Source: Ophthalmolycus amberensis
Taxonomy: Eukaryota > Chordata > Actinopteri > Perciformes > Zoarcidae
Reading direction: 5' to 3'
Assembly: GCA_024529925.1 (NCBI GenBank)
Contig: JAFEUB010001050.1
Location: 966,001 to 1,030,000 of the forward strand
Length of the DNA: 64,000 nt
The first letter of the stretch is position 1. Each line of letters begins with the position of its first letter. Made by a program: the position numbers and the translations under genes. Shown here one piece after another: positions 12,475 through 25,700 of this stretch. Under the pieces are notes generated by a model, which saw nothing but the letters and a program-made list of their open reading frames with translations, ran no database searches and was not told where the DNA came from.

Positions 12475-15400
12475 ATCTAAGTTTATTGAGTTGTTTATGA
12501 CCAAATATTTCCATCGGTCTTGGTCGGCTGCAAATAATATCGCTTAATCCCCGCCTGCACTGAATGGGTGCGGTGATTGATGGCTTCTTCTACATGTTAA
12601 GGACATCATTCTCAGTCAAAAAAATGAATTCAACAATAACTTCTTTGAATGAAAAAAAGTCAATTAGCAATTGGCTTAAAAGCATTATTTAGAATCTCAT
12701 GTTGGTTCAGGCTTATAAATTCAAAAGTCATTAACAGCTGTCATGTGCTTGACAACACACATTTGTGTACATGTTTTTATGGTTTTGTAATCATTTTACA
12801 TGAAGAATGTGAGGTTTAGTTTCCCGTGGGAGCGCTCCCTTTACAAATTATGCTTATGTTCAATGTGCATTTTACATAAACTGATACAGCAACACTCTTA
12901 AAAACACATCCTTTCACAGAGTCTACAGCTCTAGACCTGCAGGCTGCCGCAGCGTCTCAACTCAGATGTCACATTTGCACCCTTTTGCTGCTGATGGTCT
13001 CTCAACGCACCATTAAATCTCACCAACACCAGAGCCGCAGACGTGAACACATTGTTCTCCCTTCGATGCGGCTTATTCAACCATCCTCTTCACATTCGGT
13101 GTCATTTCCATGGCAGGCTTCTGGGATGAGGTTAACACGGTGGAACAGGCACAGACTAAGGCTTGGCTTCCCGTGTGAGACAGCTCTACACCGATCTATT
13201 TACTGTATAGGTACAGTGTGAAAACAACGCTGGTGGAGGCTCACCAGCCAGCAGAGCTCTCTCTCTGGACTGTTAACAACTCTGCACATGAGAGGTAATA
13301 CTGGTGTTGCTCACACTCTTCTCTGACATGGGGTTTAATAAGAAGCTCAGAAATTCCACCTGTCACTTAATGCTGGAATGGATATTTACAGTATAATCCT
13401 GTCAACTTGCATGCAAAATGTTGCCGCTGCGTAAATCTCAATAACAAAATTACATCAATTTGTAACATGAAGGAAAAACTTCTCTTCTACTCCGTTCTCA
13501 GATGACATACTGTACCGAGGCGGATGACATCATTTAACAGAGCTTTAATGTTGTGTGAAGCAAAAAGCTGAGAGGCCAAAAAAAAAAAAGTTGACGAGCG
13601 CAGATGAAATGCAAAATGAAGAGGCTCTACTCGAGTTTCCAGCTGGCAGCGTCGACTCTGAAGTTTCCAGCAAAGCCATCCTCTCAGCAACCCCATGGAG
13701 TGAAACCATATAATTGCTGCGAAGGCGTGTGGGGGGGGGGGGGGAAATGACTTGATTTTCCTAATTATGAGTCTCAAGAAACACTGAATGTTTTTACCAT
13801 GAATCTAATTGACTGGTGGAGCGCCCTGTTTACAACATGCCAGGTTCAGAACGGGCTGAATGCTTGACCTGTGGTGTTGCTGCTCGCAGCTTTCTGGAGA
13901 ACCGCTCAATGCAAACAACTTCGCAATCAACACAGCTCTTCCCTGGGTCCTCGGCACCGCCACTATTTCAGCAATAATTCTTGTACATCTCGACTACTAC
14001 ATGGTCACACAGTTTAGTAATGAATGGAACAGAACAGTGTTCGCACTGTGTGTGTCAAGGCAAAAAAGAAGAGTTGGAGAAGAGGCTATATGATGAGCAC
14101 TGGTAACCAGCTGTTCGAGGGACATTATTTTAAGAATGCTTGTGGGAAGTTGTTCAGTCTATGAACTACTGAGGTGTCTTCCGGGAGGCGACCTGGTTGA
14201 CGCGCTGTCAATCAAACACAATCATTCGGAGTAAGACAACAAACTGTTACCGCCCCAGCATTTGTATTTCCGGGGTCAAACACCTGAGGACAACAGTGAT
14301 TTATGTACCTACAGTATATACCTGAGCCCAGGATACCAGCACAGCTTTACCCAGTGTATACAAAGGGAATCACAATTACATTTCGGGTTATTCCAACGCC
14401 ATATTTGGCTCTTACAGCAACATTTGCAGAGAGTTCACATCTTTATTCTTTGTAGTTTACCTGTTTACCAAGACAGCAGAAATGACGGGGGTCAGGACGT
14501 TGTTTCCCGAACGTTGACGAAACGTTCGCGGAACCTTGTTTTCCTAACTTTCACAGAAACTTGGCAGGACATGTTTCAAGTGGGGGGTGTAGTGGGGATG
14601 ACGACGTATGTTTAAATCAACACCCATATGAAAAGAATAACAATCAACAGTATACGCTGATTGTACGCGTTTTCTTTGATGATTATGTGTCCTTTAAAAA
14701 AAATAGGTTGCATACGTTGATGAATAATTAGCAAACATACACATAAGCTACACACTAGTGTGGGTGGGACGGCTCTCAGCAGCAGGATCATCTGTTACGT
14801 AATCACCTTGGAGAGCGCCGCTCACTAAAAAACATACAACAGCGGCTGTGCACTGGCTCATAGTGAAGCCACATGTACACAACAAATGTTGACGACAAAA
14901 CAGCGACCTGGGAAAATGTTATTTACTCGCAAAGCAGACGATGATCTGAAAGCAAACATACACAAAAAAGTATATATATATTAAATGTAGGCTATATTTA
15001 CTGTAGGCTAATGTCTTCATTTCATTAACAATAGCAAGGGTATTTGTTTTATTTTGTTGTTGTACCGTAGCCTATATGCTCAGTTTGCAAAGTTGGCGAA
15101 GAGCTTATTCTGCTGACATTCTTTGAATCAAATTCATTTCTTGGAACTTGGATCATAGCGTTTGTGTTTGGTTCCATGGCAATTTAAAATCATATGATCC
15201 TGAAGTTGTTTTATATGGCTTGAATTCTGGAATATTATGGGTTGCATTGGCCTAAGGGGGAGACGGACTCTGTGTTTGCATCAAGGATGCTTGGTGCACA
15301 AAAGCGTTCAAAGTTGAAGGGAAAAAAAAAGGTGTCATGATGTGTATGAAAATTAAATATGAACACAATAATGAACAGCTGCGAAACAGTAACTTAAAGA

Positions 15401-17150
15401 AAAGATGTTCAGCAGAAATATCTAAAAGCATGAGAGCTAAAATAAATAAAAAAGTAAAATGGTGAAAACACAGCTTTATTTTCTTCCTTTTAATCTTTTT
15501 AACTCTCGGTCTGATGTTTGGGCGTTTGCTGCAGAGCACTGAACGTAAACATGTGCAACACTAAACATGTCTACCGACACAGTAAGGTAAGGTAATGGTA
15601 AGGTGTAGTGTGTTGATGTGGCGAATGTGTGCATATGAGATTACACGAACAGGTAGGTTGTGGCGCATGTTACACTAAATCAGGTGTAGCGTACATTACG
15701 CGCAACATGAGACTAATAGCACAAATCTAGTGTTAAATGTTGCAACTTTGCAAAAGTAGGATGTTCTGCAACACGGGGTGTTGTCTAAACTAAGAGCCAA
15801 TCAGCTCTTTAATCAAGTGACAGCCAGGCATTTCCCATCATGCCCTGGGTCTTGGAGTCGGTGGAGAACAACTGCAACGTCCTTTTTGTTTCACTTTTAG
15901 TACATAGAATAGCTGCCTTTACTCAGTACATACTGTTTCATGCAGTATGCATTCAATTTGGACATACATTTTCCTCATAATATGGCACCTTTAACTTTGA
16001 CCCTCTTCCTCATATATCTCCTGCGCAAAGGATTGTGGGTCAGAATAGCGAGAAAACCATGCTGGGCTGCACACTGCAAAATGCAATATTTTCACACTAG
16101 ATTTGACATACTACGTATATACTTCATAAGGGCAGCTGCAGTATGTACTAAAAGTAAAAAAGAAAAAGTAGACAGATAAAAATAACAAAAGAATAACAAA
16201 ATATGCTATGTCATGTCTTCATGTGCCCATGAATTTCAAATACAGTTATTAAAACTTGTTTGTGCCAGCCATGTTGGAACTGTGTTTACGATGAAGGACA
16301 ATACTTTGCATGTAGTGAGTATTACCAATACAAAGAAGACCTGAATTGAAACAGGTATGATGATGATGATGCCTCCCTTTTGAAGGGAACGACTAAATAG
16401 TCTTCTGCTTAGAGCCTACATACTACTATCGTGTTTTAAGAACAATATATTGGACAAGGCAAAAGCTCTTGAAAATACTATTTCAGTTTAATTCTCGACA
16501 AGTGTATTTTGCCTTTGTTTGGTTGTATGCGCTCAAGTTGAATGACTTTGTGCCTGTAGTTTGTTCTCCCTGCCGCTGGATGGCGACAGGGAGATAATAT
16601 CTTAATTGAATACAGATATCCAAGTTATTGCATGTTTGTCAGCAGGGATCTTGAGAGCATGTATTGTATACTAAGGCCATAAGGCCAAACTAAGACCACA
16701 GCAGATCTGTTCATGCACCAACAATAATGAATGGTTGTCTGTCTGAGCTTTTGGGAAAGTGGAATTCATATTCAGACAAAGGCTTTATCAGCCTCATTGT
16801 AATGAGACCCCTTCACATCACTCATGTATGAAAAGGCCTCAGTGACGCAGTTCTCAGCAGAAGTTGGTGAATTGTGACCCTCAATGATAAGGAACAGAAC
16901 AAATATTCAATTTTGATATCAGAAAAGAGTCCAGCAGTTTTTTTCAAACTACATCTATGCTACAGACTGGAATAAGATATGTGAAGAGGATACACCCTCT
17001 GATACTTGTGGACACAGCATCAGCAAACGAAAAGGAAAAAGAGAGAAAAGAATAAACATCCCACAGGAGAAACACAGAGATACAGATATGTAAAACAAAC
17101 GTTTTAAAATACTACTGGTCAACATGTTCAAGGTAAATTATATTGAGTAA
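12475..17150. other. intergenic sequence, no gene supported
   Basis: Nothing can be assigned as a gene. A poly-G run lies near 13730-13744. The segment at about 14500-14535 holds close repeats of AACGTT. Short frames show no domain or splice pattern. Confidence 0.5.
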
Positions 17151-17151
17151 C

Positions 17152-19061
17152 CAGTGGTGTATAGTAACGAAGTAGAAATACTTCGTCACTGTATTTAAGT
17201 CGTTTTTTTGGATATCTGTACTTCACTTTACTATTTATATTTCTGTTGACTTTTACTTTTACTTCACTACATTTTGCAAAGAAAAGTGATACTTTTACTC
17301 CGATACATTTCCCCTGAAACCTTCGTTACTCGCTACAAAATCAAATATATCTTTAGAAACAAAATTAATCATGAGACCAGCATCGGGGACTGTGGTGGAA
17401 CACAGACTGCAAGCAAGCAGGTTTGGTGAATCAGTGGTCCTAGCTTGCAAGTTAAATCATTGGTTAATCACGTTGATGCGCAATTGCAAACAAGTGCTCT
17501 CAAAGCCGCGGTGTTTTGATTCCCAGTGATGCCCAGGATGCTACATGCTATAAGCTAGCGGGCGACTACATGAGTAGAATTCCACACAGGACGGGTGGGA
17601 TGGAGAGGTGGATGGGTCAAACAAACACTGGTGTTTCCTCCATGAGGCCGCAGTTTGTGCCGTGTGTGAAACGAGAAGCCAATGTTGATTTATTTGTGAC
17701 GTGACTTCCGTACTGAAGCAACGCCACTTCCGTAGATATTTTAACGCAAACCACGATCTTTTCCTAAACCTAACTAAGTAGTTTCATCGCCTAAACCTTA
17801 GTTGTTTCCTGTGAAGATGGAAGTTTATTTTGAAAAGACAGTATGCATGTAACAAGCGAAAACAGACTCATGTTGCTGGACTTTTGCAGGAAAAACGCAC
17901 GAAAAATGAGAAGTAACTTTTCGTAAGATATCAATAAAACGGGTATGAATTTATATCATTGTATGAAGAACGACATGAGAAGATCAATCTCATGTCTGTA
18001 AGTTAAATCAGCTATAATCACTCTTTTAAAGTGATTAGTGACTCGTCTAAAACATTTAAAAAAGGAATAACTTCAATAGAATCATTCTATACACTGTAGC
18101 TTCTTTACATTGTATTAGAATGTAAAGAAGTTACATTCTAATACAATGTAACTTCTTTACATTCTAATTGAATGTAAAGAAGTTACATTCCAATACAATG
18201 TAACTTCTTTACATTCCATTCGAATGTAAAGCATACATTCTAATACAATGTAACTTCTTTACATTCTAATAGAATTGTATTTTGAAGATGAACAGGACAT
18301 TTTTCAGTTTCAAGTAATGACTGGGTTGTTACTTTCGGTGTTGCTTTAGTATTGATCATGTTTTGATATTTGAGTCATGTTGTGGATGATCAGATGGAGT
18401 TATGATGGTAGCAGTCGCCCAATTGCAGATTCAGCTTGAGCAAAACCTTTGCCCATTGTGTTCAAATCAGGCCCATAGGAGTTTACAAGGCAGGTGTCCT
18501 TTCTCTAAACACTGACCTGATGCATCAAGTGGATATTTTTTGCTGAACACAATATTATGCATTTGCCCTCTACATCCTCTAGTCGGAATGAGCATACTTA
18601 TAAACGCACTGTTACAACTCCTTCATAGTGTCATATTGCTTTTCGGAGAATTATGATGATAAGTTCATAGTAGATGCAAAGGTATACTTATGTACAATAT
18701 ATTATGTTGAACATTGTTGCTCCTGGATGGATCACAGCCAACCCAATTATTGTCAACACAGCTCCATGTCCTTGGTCATGGTGGCCACAGCACTTAAAAG
18801 AATAAACTTCATAATTCTCAAAATTCTGACCCTTTGCTTTTTTATTAACAGCATTTACTTGTACTTTTACTTTCAATACTTAAGTACATTTAATATCAGA
18901 AAATTACTTTTGATACTTAAGTACAATAAATATCAGATACTTTAAGACTTTTACTCAAGTAGTATTCTCATAGGTGACTTTTACTTTTACTGGAGTCATT
19001 TTCCAGTAAGGTATCTTTACTTTTACTCAAGTATGGCTTTTGGGTACTTTATACACCACTG
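17152..19061. mobile_element. hAT-like non-autonomous DNA transposon
   Basis: The left end begins CAGTGGTGTATAGTAACG. The right end, read on the other strand, begins CAGTGGTGTATAAAGTACC. They share a 12-base terminal inverted match (CAGTGGTGTATA) and both arms are rich in ACTTTTACTTTTACT and ACTTAAGTA motifs. I recognise these arms as an abundant fish DNA-transposon family. CAGTGG termini suggest hAT, although I found no clean 8-bp target duplication. The interior has no transposase ORF. It contains a TTTTCCTAAACCTAAC segment (about 17759-17776) that resembles another common fish repeat, and a hairpin array at 18095-18275. Confidence 0.7.
18095..18275. repeat. 52-bp palindromic monomer array
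   Basis: The sequence alternates TGTAACTTCTTTACATT and its reverse complement AATGTAAAGAAGTTACA, separated by 6-7 base spacers. Forward arms start at 18095, 18147, 18199 and 18249, so the period is 52 (50 where one reverse arm has lost bases). Each monomer can fold into a perfect or near-perfect 17-bp hairpin. The array lies inside the hAT-like element. Confidence 0.9.
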
Positions 19062-19329
19062 CATTACACACTTTTTACATGCATCAATGGTTAAAGGTTT
19101 ATGCAGGCTGTGATACTCTACTCCAGCTGGTAAAAGGGGATGGGTAAATAATTGATAACAACGTGCACACTCCATTGTAATACAGTTTCTGTGTGGAACT
19201 GTTCCATTTAACTTCTTGCAATGTGATGTGGCCTGCTTCCAGTAAACCTATTGTGTACTACTTAAGTCTAGAGTAATTTAGTTCAGGTGTGTTTACCTCC
19301 TCAACAAAATCCCTGAGAACAGGGATCCA

Positions 19330-19650
19330 AATTGGCATCCTCCTGCTCTCTGCCCCGCCTACATTCATCTACGTTTCCTCCCATTGGTTTTAAATCTAAA
19401 GAAGGCTTCTTAAACCGAGATCTGGTTGGCTCACAGCAATGTCAATCACTCTTCCCACGGTCAGCCTATGCAAATCAACGAATAGATGCGGAACAGGGAG
19501 AAGGAGAGCACAGCGGGCATCAATAGGTAGAGAGAGGCAGGGGGCGGACGAGTGTTACCCTTCATCATTTTAGCACATTTGTATACTGTTGTGGTCCATT
19601 TGTATTGTTTTTGTCGGTCGGACCGGGATACTCACGGAACCGCTGTGAAA
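19330..19650 (+). promoter_or_regulatory. pfkp: pfkp proximal promoter and 5' UTR
   Basis: The region before the pfkp start codon contains a reverse CCAAT box (ATTGG, 19383-19387), a POU octamer ATGCAAAT (19468-19475) and an Sp1-type GC box GGGGCGG (19541-19547). I see no TATA box near the gene, which fits a housekeeping GC-box promoter. Between 19552 and the start codon there is no upstream ATG. The start context GAAAATGG has A at -3 and G at +4. The exact transcription start is not visible from sequence. Confidence 0.55.
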
Positions 19651-19744
19651 ATGGCGCAGCCACAAAGCAAGAAGATATTCTTTGAGAACCTGTCGGGAGC
19701 GGGGAAAGCCATCGCGGTGCTCACGAGCGGAGGGGATGCTCAAG
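19651..19744 (+). CDS. pfkp: pfkp exon 1 (coding part)
   Basis: Encodes residues 1-31 plus one base: a variable N-terminus MAQPQSKKIFFENL, then the conserved LSGAGKAIAVLTSGGDAQ that begins the N-half ATP site. The donor is CAAG|GTAAAC, phase 1. Confidence 0.93.
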
Positions 19745-22700
19745 GTAAACGGTTGAGTGACAAGTTTCAAATGACACAGATATGTATCATCGTGTCAGTG
19801 TGGACCCGTAGAGGGCGAAAATACACGCCTTCAACTGTGTGATGCTGCACTGTCAGCGAGGCGTTTCTGTAAAAAGCATTGCTTCATGTACAATGCAAAG
19901 TGAGGAAATAGTAACGACCAACGATGGTCCATTCACTCTGAAAGCCCGCCGGTTAGCATGCTAACACGACACATCCTGCTAACCCCATGGAGGCTAACGT
20001 TAACTCGCTAACAGCATCACCCTCTGCCGTGGATTTGGGGACATGTTTGTCGCTCGCAGCACCGCAGGCGGGCAGTTAAGAGAGCCGTCAAGGTCGAGCC
20101 GTGCCGTCTTTTCCTATTCACAGACCATTGCAATATAACTAACGAGTTAATGTCATCATTTTATTAACTCAAGCCGAATAAACTTGGATGAATCAGAACG
20201 CCATAAAGGTGCCGGTCACTGCATTGCGGGTGGTGCTGGTTTGAGATGTGACACGGGGGGAGGGGGGGTCGAAGCTTAAAATAACATTCTCAACATGTAG
20301 ATTATGAGTGAGATGAGATTTGAGTCTGTGGTTAGCTAGCAGCTACATTGAGGGTCAGCGGCGGAATGCCTGTATCCTGTGTACGTGATGAGCTGCATAG
20401 CCTTAATCTCGGCTACGTCTCTCCCAACGGCGCATGCGCCATGGAGGAAACCCTGGTCACGTGCTCACAGGCTCGTCTCGTCATGTGTCTGCAACAGTGG
20501 TCACACATCTATCAGCACGATGTAGAGCACTGCATTTCTATAGTGATTAAGTGCTATTATTTAGGCCTTAAACGGTAGTGTATTAAACACAACATTGCTC
20601 TTAAAACTTGAGAAGCAATATAGCTTTTCAGTTCAAGTCGTGATAGGAATTTATTTGAAGGCATACATGTTATTACATAAGAGCTGCCTCTTATGCTTAT
20701 GATTATGTAATGGAATAAACTTAATTAAACCCTTCAGAACACAGACTTTTAGATATCTAACGTAGTTAAACACCAAAGACATCGACATAAATCAATCATA
20801 AAGTGGGTTGTCTAAAATAAAAAAGAATAAATGTTATTATTGTATTGATGTGACTGTTAAACTATGGAAAACCACCTGTTATGTTGGATAGTTGACCTAC
20901 AACTACTTTGACTGCCTAGATATTGGAGTGCTTTTTCGCAGCAGACATTTTGATGTGTCATAGTAGGAAAAGCACAGGTGTCACTAATAATAATAACGAT
21001 GGCTCTGTCCTGTTCAAGTGTCCCGGTAAGTCATGACCGCGAGCCAAGCGTGCACAGTACGAACCAAAGCAGCTAAATGGAATTCAGCCATAAATCATTT
21101 GTTATTTACACCTGTGATCTGCCTACTGTGACCTGTCTAAAGGTCCTTGAAGAAAAATACCTGCAGGGAGGTCAACCTGGAGATGTTGATTTAGCCCGCC
21201 CTTAACTTTATTCATTTTCGACAAAAACAGCAGTGCAGTTTTCTGCACTTTACAACAATCGCCAGCCAAGTTTGGTGCATTCTAGCTCTCCCTGGCTCTG
21301 GAGAAATGAGTCGATCTTGGGTGGGTGGCTTTATTGTTAGAATTCGCCCTTAGCACGAACACGTACACACAGAAAAAAGAAGAATAAAAAAACGCATGGA
21401 GCTGGCCCCAGAGCAAAGCAATGAGGCAGCGGCGTGCATGACAGGAACTGAATGTCAGTGTCAGAGGGCATTGTGTAGACTTGGCTTGGTCCTTTCACTC
21501 ACTCTGCAAGAAGAAGTGTCAGTTATGCAGAACGGGAGGTCCCTTTGATGAAGACCTCTGAGCTCGACCAGAAACAGAAAAGATACCTTTCTTGCATAAT
21601 CTTTACATTTCATCTCAGATCTCTCTCGCACTCTTTCCCTGTCTGCTTCCTGACTGTGATTAGACCAGGCGGTTCATTTGAACATAGTTATGTAATGAGC
21701 CAGTAGGTCATGGGCTGTTGCACTGGACAGTGTGGTCCCTCTCTAATTGTTACGGGTGCTTTGTTGGTTCTGTGACGGTAGGAATGTAGGAGAAAAGACA
21801 TTTTTGAAGCGTTGTTACTCCCCAGTATAGTCACCATATACAGTTGACTGTCCTTTCACCTTCATTGCTGTCGTCTCCGCTGCCCCACTGGCCTTAAACC
21901 TTTGTGTTGCTTAGTAACAGCACTGCTTGGCAGGCATTCAGATCTGTGGTGTTCACTGGTTTGTGCAGAAAAAGGGAACTTGGCCCTTTCTTCTGTTGTT
22001 TACACCTCCCGCAGTCAGCCAAGTTCCTGTTGGCCTGCTGTGGGTAAAGCATTACCCAGCATTCCCACTGTCAGTGTCTAAGCGAACCTGTCATTGACAA
22101 GTCACAGAGCAGCGCCTTATTGGTTTGCAGAGTTCACTTGGGCTAACCACAAATAACTGAGAGGCTGTGTCGGAGGAGCTGGGAAACAGTCTGACCAAAA
22201 ATGGCAGTGTGCTGTGCTGTAGTGAGAGAGAAAGAAATGTGACCCAAGATAACAGTATAAACAGCTTAGCTGCACTTAAATACGCTGACACACACTGTCT
22301 TTCACATTTAAGGGACATAAATGCTGAGAAGGGGAATTAAAGTTGTACTGCTGCAGTTCTTTGTGACGGAGATGAAATATAAATCCATGCAGCAACTGTT
22401 AAACAGCCGTGCAAATCAGGATTTTACAATGATTTGCTACAGTTGACATGTGTGTTTTTTCCCTCCTTTAAGCTTAACTCTTGACTCTGCTCATCCCTGC
22501 AGTGTTGTACAAAGTTGTTTAATTTTTAGGATTCCTTTTTGATACTCTATCTTTTTTTTCCAGGGATGAATGCTGCTGTACGTGCCGTGGTTCGAATGGG
22601 GTTATATGTGGGAGCAAAAGTTTATTTCATTCATGAGGTGAGCCCATACTTTGTGATGATCATTGTGAAAGGCCCTTTCTGCCACTGCTCATAGTTCACT

Positions 22701-25700
22701 GTATGCTATAGAAGTGGGCCCGACGTAGAGAAATATAACTTCACCTACACACTTTAAATGTTCTCTTACATATCGTTTATGCACAACACATTAAGTACAA
22801 TGTGTAATTATTCAACTTTTTAAAAACAGAGCAGAGGTATGACAAAATCTATATTTTTAGCAACTAATTTAAAGCAATATCTGAAGCAGTGACAAGTGTT
22901 TCAGATCAATGCATTTCATGACAGGATAAGCTTTGGTTGCACATTGACAACGCTAGCATCCCGGTCTCCATCTGTGGACTCAGGGACGTTTGTTTTCACA
23001 CAGCAATGTCAGAGGAGCTTTGGCTAGGGCCCGTGCTCTGCTCGCTCATCCTGTCTGTGATCCCCGCACATCCGTGTATGTCATGGACCCCCTCGCTCGG
23101 AGTGTTGTTACATAACTGACTTGAGACTTTAGCAGATGTGTGAAACTCCCCTCCCACTCAGGTACCACGGTACTCTGTGTGTGGTGACGGACACACTTTA
23201 AACCACATATATTCACTTTAGATTCCCAATTATAAATTTGTACTTTTCTATGGTGTTGCATTAGCTATTAATATTTATTTAATTCTGAGTGATGATGACA
23301 TAATGATGAGTCCACATCACTCCAGCTGTTAGTTGTTTGGATCATCTGTTTTTTTCTTATCAGGGTTATCAGGGTATGGTGGACGGTGGGGAGAACATAG
23401 AGGAAGCCTCATGGGAAAGTGTCTCCAGCATGCTACAAGTGGTGAGTAATTATCACAGGCAGCATCGAATACAATTACTGTACGGGCTCCAGAAGCAGCT
23501 CTCTCATATGTGGACTTCTGTTTGACGGCGAAGTAAGTATTTGCTCACAGAGAGCAGGGCATTCAAGAGGAAATTGCAAGTCATGTAGCTAAAAGATAAG
23601 GTTGTTTTATGGTCATCCCCGAACATCCCAGCAGCCGGTGTGTGTGTGTTGCACCGAGCACCATAACGCACCAAGTACACGGATCAAAGAGTATCAGAGC
23701 TGAAGAGATGCCCCCACTTCTCGTCATCAGGGTGGGACCGTTATCGGCAGCGCCCGCTGTAAGGAGTTCCGCAGCCACGAGGGACGCCTGAAGGCCGCCC
23801 ACAACCTGGTGCAGCAAGGCATCACCAACCTGTGCGTGATCGGTGGAGATGGCAGTCTGACGGGGGCCAACCTCTTCCGGGAGGAATGGAGTGGGCTGCT
23901 GACGGAGTTGTTGGAGCAAGGTACCGAGGAAAGACCAACCCCCTCTTTGCTTTGCCCTCATACCGTCACTCCGGGTTTTTTATCCATTATTATTCTGGCT
24001 GTTGTGAAAAAAGCTTTCTATATGAAACCCCGCCTCTTCATTTTGTGTGATTTGCACACAATGCTCCATCTCATGCCATCTTCTAAGAAGTTCCAACTGT
24101 TTATACACCTAAGGTCGGTCTCTGCTGTAAGTCGAAATATGTGCGGCCTTTCTTCAAGCTAGCAGATGCTTATCATTAACATTTGTTAAGATGCTCTCAC
24201 TTTTACTTAAAGTGGACATAAATAACTAGGTTTTCCCCTGAGCTCAGCAGTTCCCATTGCGCCGTTATATTTTGACAACAAGCTGTGAGCTTAACCTGAA
24301 CGACGGTAGAAACACACCACCGGTTCCACCCTAACGTTCTGATCCTCTCAGGCTTGATCGAGGCCGATGCCGTCCAGAAGTATTCGGCCCTGCACATCGT
24401 GGGGATGGTCGGCTCCATTGACAACGACTTCTGTGGGACCGACATGACAATCGGCACCGACTCCGCTCTGCACAGGATCATCGAAGTGGTGGACGCAATT
24501 ATGACAACTGCACAGAGGTGAGGGGGAGATAGAGCAACTACATCTGTTCATTTATTCATATCTGTTGTATGTAGTGATTGGTGGTACAAAATAATCTGGC
24601 AAGTAAAAGTTTGAGCCGATTTAAAGTCCTAAATATTGTAACTACTGCGAGCATCCTATTGCCCGAGCTTTAATATGTATGTTTAACTACTTGACATACA
24701 TTCAAATGCACTGCTAAGTCTTTTTTTTCTGCTCTGATCTTTCAGTCACCAGAGAACATTTGTGTTGGAGGTCATGGGCAGACATTGTGGGTAAGAAAGC
24801 GTTTGATAAACAAAAACATAGTACCTGAGGCGGAGGCGTTATCTCCTCTGCTTATATTCACAGCGTTCTGTCTCTGTGTGTTTCCCTCTAGCTACCTGGC
24901 CTTGGTGAGCGCCCTGGCTTGTGGAGCAGACTGGGTTTTGATACCTGAGATGCCTCCCGAGGACGGCTGGGAGGACAAGATGTGTGAAAAACTGTCCGCG
25001 GTAACACAATCTTATTTGTTCCCCAACCTTTATCTACCGGTGTTGATTGCTATATAATGCTCCCTTGTTGTCTTGTTTTCCATGACGATGCTGATATTAA
25101 TCTGCACAATTTGTCTTTTTTTCCACAAGGAGTGAATCCTGACTCTTTTTTTTATCAGAGAAGACTGATGTGAAGCAAAGTGTTTGGTGTCAGTCGTCTG
25201 GTGTCTCACTGTGTTTATTTCTGCTTTGGAAACCATTGTTCTATGATTCAGACCCGTTCCAGGGGCACAAGGCTGAACATTATCATAGTTGCAGAGGGAG
25301 CCATTGACAGGCATGGGAAGCCAATAACGTCTGGTATAGTCAAGGATGTGAGTACCTGAGTGCAAAGAAAGGGGAAACCAGAAGCACGGAGACCCGACTG
25401 ATAGACATCCACAAATAGCCGAAATGCTCTTTATTATGGTTTGCTTGCAGTTTGCCTGCCATGATCATTGGCATCAGAATATCTAACTGCTCCTCGTGTG
25501 AGTGGGGGAAGAAAAAACAGATCCATCTTGCTCCTAATGGGAGAATCATGATGCTGCGTGCTAAGTCCACAATAACGCAGTGATGGCCAGCAGCAACCTT
25601 GGCAGGATATTGCCGATTACAAAGTGCAAACGCAAGCTGCCACGGCAATCTTTCATCGGGGAATAATATCTCTTGCCCCCCCCCGGCTGTCACCGTCGTC

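Noticed and set aside
21340..21351. GAATTCGCCCTT, identical to the arm of a common TA-cloning vector
   Set aside because: Only 12 bases match and both sides continue as ordinary intron sequence. A chance match is expected in a fish-sized genome.
25252..25347. Exon 8a as a dead duplicate
   Set aside because: It has the exact length, phase, open frame, both splice sites and a conserved active-site core, so a functional alternative exon is the better reading.
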